A stretch of 64,000 nt of DNA from Trichostrongylus colubriformis (taxonomy: Eukaryota; Nematoda; Chromadorea; Rhabditida; Trichostrongylidae). Numbering within the stretch: the first letter of the stretch is position 1; the number at the start of each line of letters is the position of its first letter. Below, piece by piece: positions 58,256-64,000 of this stretch. The DNA lies in NCBI GenBank assembly GCA_963978905.1, contig OZ022257.1:42232203-42296202 (forward strand), in the 5' to 3' direction. The notes under the pieces are model-generated. The model was not told the DNA's origin. It saw only the letters and a program-made list of their open reading frames with translations, and searched no databases. The position numbers and the translations under genes are program-made.

Positions 58256-58425
58256 CCGCTGTGTCACTACCCGGCAGGGCACACTGCAGACGGGCGAGGG
58301 GCTTAGTCAGTCGGCTGCAAAAGCTGTCCCGCCCTATAGGCAATTCTTCGGCGAATGCGTGGCAGCACGGCTCGCCGTGCTGCGGTGCGTGATCGCGATA
58401 AGACCCATGCCGCGCTTTTTCATTT
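58256..58425 (+). repeat. Dispersed GATAAGACCCAT repeat, third copy
   Basis: Contains CGGCTGCAAAAGCTGTCCCG, a GC-rich CACGGCTCGCCGTGC hairpin and CGCGATAAGACCCAT, in the order seen at 8820-9000. Confidence 0.55.
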
Positions 58426-59824
58426 CGAGTTTCGCCACACATCGACTCTCCTGAAGTAGAAGGTTCGTTTTCAGAGATTATGTATCCCCAGTTTTCTCTT
58501 TCTCCTTACTCCTCCTCCCGGTGTCTTTGCAGGGCTGGTTGTGCCGTCTCTGCGCCTCCATCCCTAAGACTCCGTCTCGTTTCTTGTGAAGTTGTCACGC
58601 CCTGGCGCAGGCACCAGCGCAGAGTATGGACGCGTCATTAGTGTTATATATACTAGTTAGTACAAGGTAGTGGAGAATATAGTATTGGAAGGTGTGCAAC
58701 GCACCACATTTGAATACTCGGTCATGAAAGCGTTGGATCGCGTAATTATCTCTTGTAATGGATTGCCTAATCGTATTTCATATTAAACTCTTGAGATCTC
58801 TGAAGAAATCAATAGTCCTTGACTGATTGGGCCAGGCAGCCTCCAAATATATGACCGTGCTCTAAGAAAGGTTTCCCAGTCACCGTGAAGCAACATCGAG
58901 ACGAGTATAATAACGGATGATCCGATCTCTCCCTGACCTCTATGTCAGGAAAAGCGGGAGAAGAGGGTGACTGTTACAAATTCTCTGTTGTTCGAAACTA
59001 CAAGGTTCTACGCCTCCGTAGGGGAAGTTCAGCAAATTGATTGCAGAGCCGAAGAATGCTAGCTATAGTATTTAGATTTCTTATGTTATGCTTAAACACC
59101 ACAATTATCATCATCATTCGACTGTTTGGCACGAGAAACGGAATGGCGAAGTGGTTGGTGGAGAACGAAAAGGTGGAGATAGTCCGTTTCACATTTCCTT
59201 TTCTGCCAAAACTATCGAAATTTGCAGATGCTTTATTTTGATGTTCGACCTTACTGCTGCTGTTGCCACTGTTTGCCGAGCATGACACCTAATCCGTAGG
59301 AGCTTTCTTCGTTGATTACGTTTGAAAATAATACGAATGACTGCTATCATGTGCCATACTTTCGACTTTCACATAGTTTGAATATAAGCTCAGGATGACA
59401 CAGGGGTGTGCTACTTTTTTTAAAAGCCGAAGACATTAGCGCTAAGAAAACTCTTTTGCGATTCATTTTGGGCTTTGTGCGATTCGAAAAGCAATGAAAG
59501 TACGTGATCGGACAGAAAAGTAGACGAGATTGAGAAGGAGGGAAGGTGTAAGCCAAGGCACTGGAGCTGGATCAGGTCGCTGGATCTCACGACGGCTATA
59601 CCCCTCGAGCGCGGCCAAAGGAATGAGTAGGGCACCTGTCGCAAGGCCCAGTCACACCCAAGGAAGAGAGAAAGGTAAACGCAAAGCACTCGCCCATCGC
59701 TAGTTAAGGAGGGAAGGCTATGTTGCTAGGGTAATTCCGCGTAATAGATCACCGGAGTTTGGGGGGACGAGATGGCCAAGGGTGTCCTCTACGCCGCTGA
59801 TGCGTTTCTACAGGCGTGTGGCGG
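58426..59824. other. Stretch without a supported gene
   Basis: Overlapping open frames on both strands near 59000-59290 and 59350-59690 have no exon context or motif. Confidence 0.35.
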
Positions 59825-60014
59825 CTGGTCGAATTTTCGCGCTGTCGCTCGCGACGGGCGGCGCGGCGAGAGCTTTCGAAGCTTTCAAGCTGCAATCTTT
59901 GAAGATCCTCCACGATACCAGCCCAATCGCGTCTTGAGTGCAATTCCAAACGACTGCGGCAAATCGTACTGACGGCGCCGCGAGTGCGACGCCGCGAAGC
60001 CAAAATTCGACCAG
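59825..60014. mobile_element. MITE of the TGGTCGAATTTTCGC family (190 bp)
   Basis: Ends CTGGTCGAATTTTCGCG and CCAAAATTCGACCAG are inverted repeats. The interior TCTTTGAAGATCCT and TCCAAACGAC segments are shared with 61713-61935. Confidence 0.8.
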
Positions 60015-61162
60015 TTGCTAGTGGCAATCTGCCACGCACCCCGTTTTTACGAGTGAAAATCATGGTCCCGTTCAACTCATAGGAATAGTGTTCCATGCTT
60101 TCGGAGGACCGACACCGACTCTACATCTACTGCTCTTCACTCTGCCTCATTCGATCCTTCTCAGCCGTCGTGGAATTCGAAATAGTACTTCAATTTGACT
60201 CAAAGAAAAGAGGGAATCTGTTCAGAATTTCGGGAAATGACTAGTTCACTAGAAGCCAACATTCAAACAAAGTCTAATACCGGCTGCATCTCGATCTGAC
60301 ACTCCTGAAAATCTGAGTGTCTAGTCTACTGGATCGCACAGCTTTCTTTCTACGCCCCAAAAATTTTTGGGCATATGATTAAAAATTGCGAAATGTTCTA
60401 AGCGCTGCACAGCAATTAGTAAAGTCCAAGGTTTGAGCGATGTTCGCATGGAAAAACAACTTGAACTGTTAAAATGTCTGTGTGGTGTTAACCATACCCA
60501 AGTAACCGTGTAATAATGCTTTATTGACAGCTAGCACTGAAACCATTCTCGGCACATCGTTACTTACTGAATGAATTTATGTATTACTCGGGCATGCTTC
60601 TTCAGCGTATGCACATGCAGAATTTCCAGGACCAAAGTACGGAGGCTGACCTATTTCGTAAGACAGTCGCCCCTTGTACGAGTTTTCCTACAAGTCGTCA
60701 TTGTGATTCTTGGCATTGAGGGCATTTCTGATGGATCAGCGTAAGTTGCCCACCTTTTGTTCTCCTGAACTACTTATATCTCCTTTTTATTCAAGAGTTC
60801 TTCAAGTACTGAACGGCTTAGGAGTCGCCTCTACACTTATCGCCGTCTTTGTATGTCATGTGATTGTCACAGCAACTCGGGTAGGACTTAGGCCTATTGG
60901 TCACTTGCTCTCTCAAACCAGTCCATTGTCAGCAGGTTGATTGCAGGATGTACTCACGCCATACAGCATGTACGTCATATTCCGTTGTGTGGACACCACA
61001 CAAATGCTGTATACCTTTCAAAAATTCATATTGGATTTGATAGCAAAAAATGGTGGAATGGGAGGTTTTCCCGTAGCCTCACCATCTATGGTGGCTCGTT
61101 GTAAGTGAGCTCTTGTTTCCATTCAAGATAACCAGAGAGAAAATACAGGGTACACATAAATA
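60015..61162. other. Stretch without a supported gene
   Basis: A 76-codon frame at 60710-60940 contains one membrane-span-like segment (LGVASTLIAVFVCHVIV) ending near a GTAGGA donor, possibly an orphan receptor exon. Support is too weak for a gene. Confidence 0.3.
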
Positions 61163-61695
61163 CTGTTACGCGGTAAAAAAGCCGAGTGTCTCTGGCAAGT
61201 GTGCAACAAAAGAAAGGAAAATTGGATGATAATTATTCATAACGAGTTTGAACAATATGTATGTTATCAACATTTTTCGATTCGACTTGATTTCAAATGA
61301 TGGCACTTAGACGTTCGGAGTACCGAGTTCAAGACAGGATGTAGGTAGTCGACGTCGAGTTTCGCCCACTCTCGTCGAAAGGCAGCCTCGAGAGTCTCAA
61401 AACGTCGATGGGGCGTTGGGCAGGCCTTCTCTTCCAGATATCCCTAAACGGCGTAGTCTAAACGATAGAGGTTGAGCGAGGAGATTCTCGATCAAGAAGA
61501 TCTCAGGTGCTCGTTGTTCCACGACCTGCCATCGACTCCTGAACTCCGAGCACCGTCATCCAAAATCGTGGATCGAATCGTATCAAAAACCATTGATAAT
61601 ATCTAGTTGAGAATCGTTATGAGTATTCACAACAAATCTCTGTTTCTTTTGTTGCACTTTTACAAGAGGTATTAGGTTTTTTTACCGCGTAACAG
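61163..61695 (-). mobile_element. Deleted Tc1/mariner element (533 bp) with transposase remnant
   Basis: Termini CTGTTACGCGGTAAAAAA are inverted repeats; TA precedes the left end but the right flank is TG. On the minus strand a short open segment (PLDYAV, then EEKACPTPHRRFETL and AAFRREWAKL) matches the C-terminal part of mariner-like transposases. The rest is deleted. Confidence 0.7.
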
Positions 61696-61712
61696 TGTTT
61701 GGGTGAGGGTCA

Positions 61713-61935
61713 TTGGTCGAATTTTCGCGCGGTGAGCGGCGCGGCGAGTGCAAGTCGTTTGCAGCTTTATCTAATGAAACAGCAACTACAACAACATAGG
61801 CGAACTCCCAAAGCTGACATACTGCAGTCTTTGAAGATCCTTCACGGTACCACCCCATTGCGTCTTGAGCGAACTCCAAACGACCCGTACTGACAGCGCC
61901 ACGAGTGCGACGCCGCGAAGCGAAAATCCGACCAA
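61713..61935. mobile_element. MITE of the TGGTCGAATTTTCGC family (223 bp)
   Basis: Ends TTGGTCGAATTTTCGCGC and GCGAAAATCCGACCAA are inverted repeats. The interior matches the copy at 59825-60014. It lies 17 bp from the deleted mariner-type element. Confidence 0.8.
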
Positions 61936-63440
61936 TCTGCCCTCATCCAACAGTACCTATTGCTCACTCTGTAGACACAAGCGGAACAAAAAATTCGTGT
62001 TTGTTTTGATGAAAGATATGAAAAACAAGAGAAGTAGTAAGTAATTTGATCCTTACTCCACCTTTAAATGTCAACACCGACCAAAACTATCCCTTCGGTG
62101 TAGAGTGGGATGTGCTCGGTTGTTTCCACGCTCGAGTAGTTTGACGTTTCACTTTGCAAGGGTTATTTATTCGGCTCCCTCTACCTATCCGTCCGCGAAA
62201 AAGCTTTTTTGGATTGTTTCTTCGCGGACTTGCAAATTTGCCATTCACAAATAGTCGATGGAGACATTTGCAAATTTCCGAATTTGCAAAAGGTCTCCAT
62301 TGAATTCGTTTCGTTGTGGGATTCGTTTGCTCAAGCTATGAGGGGCATCCATTTTCCGTTTTTTGCACGATTCTTTTGAAATTCGTACAAACATTATGAT
62401 TTTGAACATTTCAGTCTGGCATAATGTAGCAATGACGTTCGAGGTTGGAATTGTTTGTGTGGTGATGTTCCGAAATATTCGACCAGGCAAAAGTGCCTTT
62501 TTTGCCGAACCCAGCGAGTCGGTTCATGTTTGTCATCCTATGCCACTGGCAAATCTCTAACTCTCCTAGTACAAGTCTGAGCGATTCTGTCATAGAAAAA
62601 AGGAGGGCCTTCACAATCTGCTTTTAACGAGGGCCATAATGAATTAACTTTTACCACATAACGAACCGAGGTTTTTTTGCTATCTTTGAATTGTGTTCCA
62701 CTTGACCACCCAGGAGCCCCTTTTTTCAGGTCCTATGAAAGCATTGATTTCTGAGAGCGAACGCTGTACTAATATGTTTTCGAATATGGAGAACAACATA
62801 TCTTTCGGTCGTTGTACCAGTGTAAAAAATGGTTCTCGTCTTAACACCATGAACAAATTGAATTTTTGTACAACAAAAAAGCTAGCGCCATAGCCAATAG
62901 AAAAGTAATCCTTGAGGAAGTTTCATTTGTAATAGTCAGTAAATGTCTTGCTAATCTCTAGCCAATTTGAGGAAAATTGTGTTTTTTGCGTGGTTGCCAG
63001 ACGGAACTCCAAAATTCGCAGTACCCTATATTCCCGAGCGAAGTTCAGGGGTAAACACGAAATTTTCGATTTCTGAGAAATATTGTCCCAGAATCACCAT
63101 AAAAACGAACGCGTCGCGCAGCTTAAATTTGTGAAGATTATAATCGTTCAGTCCTTGACAAAGTTAACGCAAGTAAATGTCACAGTGACCCATACTTCAA
63201 CACCAAGTATTTTCTATGTGAAGACTGTTATTGCTCGTTTGCCGTTTAAAACATGTTGTCAATATCCTATCTACATTCTGGAGGAGAAGAGTTCCAGAAA
63301 TATGTGTTATTCTCCATCTCGAAAAATATGGTGATAGCATTTGACCTCGGTACCTTTTCAACAAACAAAAAAATGCGGTTTGAGTTTGGAACGCGGTACG
63401 TTATGGGTTGAAATACTCCATCAATTTACACTTTCACATA
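61936..63440. other. Stretch without a supported gene
   Basis: Contains a GCAAATTTGCCATT / GCAAATTTCCGAATTTGC imperfect repeat at 62231-62288. Short open frames only. Confidence 0.35.
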
Positions 63441-64000
63441 TTAGGTCGTCAAGAAGGTTCTCATCATTTTGTGTGACTGTTTATTGTACATTCATTGCTG
63501 ATTAAAAACTCATCCTCCCATGGGTCTCATTGTCAGTAGTACATTCTGAGGAGATTTTTCGCGCTATCTGATGGCATGATTGCCGTTTCATTGTTGCTTG
63601 ATAAACCTCTTTTTCTTAAGACTCCTCGAAGCATGTCAAAAGAGCAACTTAGGACGATACTTCTCTTTAACTACAAACTGGGTCAGTCCGCAGCTCGACA
63701 AATAATCCAGGTGGAGGTGGGGGGGGGGGGGCACCAGTGCTGCGAAGAGCACCGTGCGACAATGGTTGAACGAATTCCGTTCTGAAGATTTTTGCCTTGA
63801 AGACGAACCTCGAGGCGGTCGACCTAAAGCAATACCTGATGAGGATCTATGACGTTTGTGGAGGGTGACCCACCTCAAACAGTTCGAGAGATCGCACAAA
63901 AGCTGGGCGTTGGCTAATCCACTGTTGCGGATGGTCTGAAACCCATTGGAAAGGTGAAAAAACTCAACAAAAGGGTGCCCCATAATTATAATGAGCGGCA
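63441..64000 (+). mobile_element. Mariner element, 5' part, cut by the window end
   Basis: TA (63439-63440) is followed by TTAGGTCGTC, a mariner-type terminus. The transposase begins near 63633 with MSKEQLRTILLFNYKLG (helix-turn-helix domain) and continues in shifted frames with VRQWLNEFR-like and EDEPRGGRPK segments. A G-run of 14 at about 63719 and a stop near 63847 disrupt it. The catalytic domain and 3' end lie outside the window. Confidence 0.8.

Noticed and set aside
59749..60096. 115-codon arginine-rich minus-strand frame
   Set aside because: It overlaps the MITE at 59825-60014 and owes its openness to that sequence.

Overview
The window is most likely from a parasitic strongylid (hookworm-like) nematode. 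Three things point that way: an astacin metalloprotease with EGF, CUB and ShKT domains; compact multi-exon genes with TTTCAG-type acceptors placed directly before start codons (as in spliced-leader trans-splicing); and a repeat complement of BEL/Pao, Ty3-like, LINE, Tc1/mariner and long-inverted-repeat elements. The species call is inference. Few genes look functional; most of the window is transposon remains.

Layout. 1-5000: a decayed Ty3/Gypsy-type retroelement on the + strand (protease, RT, RNase H, integrase) with a membrane-anchored ORF upstream of the protease. Its integrase is split by a 499-bp Tc1-type MITE. 6204-28024: one inverted duplication of about 10.5 kb per arm, centred on a 200-N gap (17088-17287). 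Each arm carries an astacin gene reading away from the centre, a second weak multi-exon gene candidate, a candidate exon pair, a 120-bp hairpin and a transposon with roughly 1-kb terminal inverted repeats. The right-arm astacin gene (17780-21418) can be spliced into one 578-codon frame; the left-arm copy (12815-16423) has a 1-nt deletion in its CUB exon. The two sides of the gap share about 480 bp in the same orientation, so the gap is probably an unmerged overlap and the real locus a single palindrome with a spacer of about 55 nt.

28361-37070: a minus-strand LINE disrupted by a BEL/Pao element (29896-36524; 5-bp target duplication AGTTA). The BEL element has lost its reverse transcriptase region and carries two extra regions after the integrase. 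38029-49213: two copies of a CAAGGGAAGG inverted-repeat element, Tc1 debris, an intact 9-exon DNase II gene (41462-43189, minus), minisatellites and a small secreted-peptide ORF (45710-45880). 49871-64000: a degenerate Tc1 element, an inverted pair of tRNA-like sequences, a 760-bp TA-flanked element, a GC-rich MITE family, a mariner-like relic and the start of a mariner element that runs off the window.

The best-supported host genes are the right-arm astacin (a secreted zinc protease) and DNase II (a lysosomal or secreted acid nuclease). No operon-like link between them is visible. Gene models here rest on splice-site phase and family motifs read by eye.
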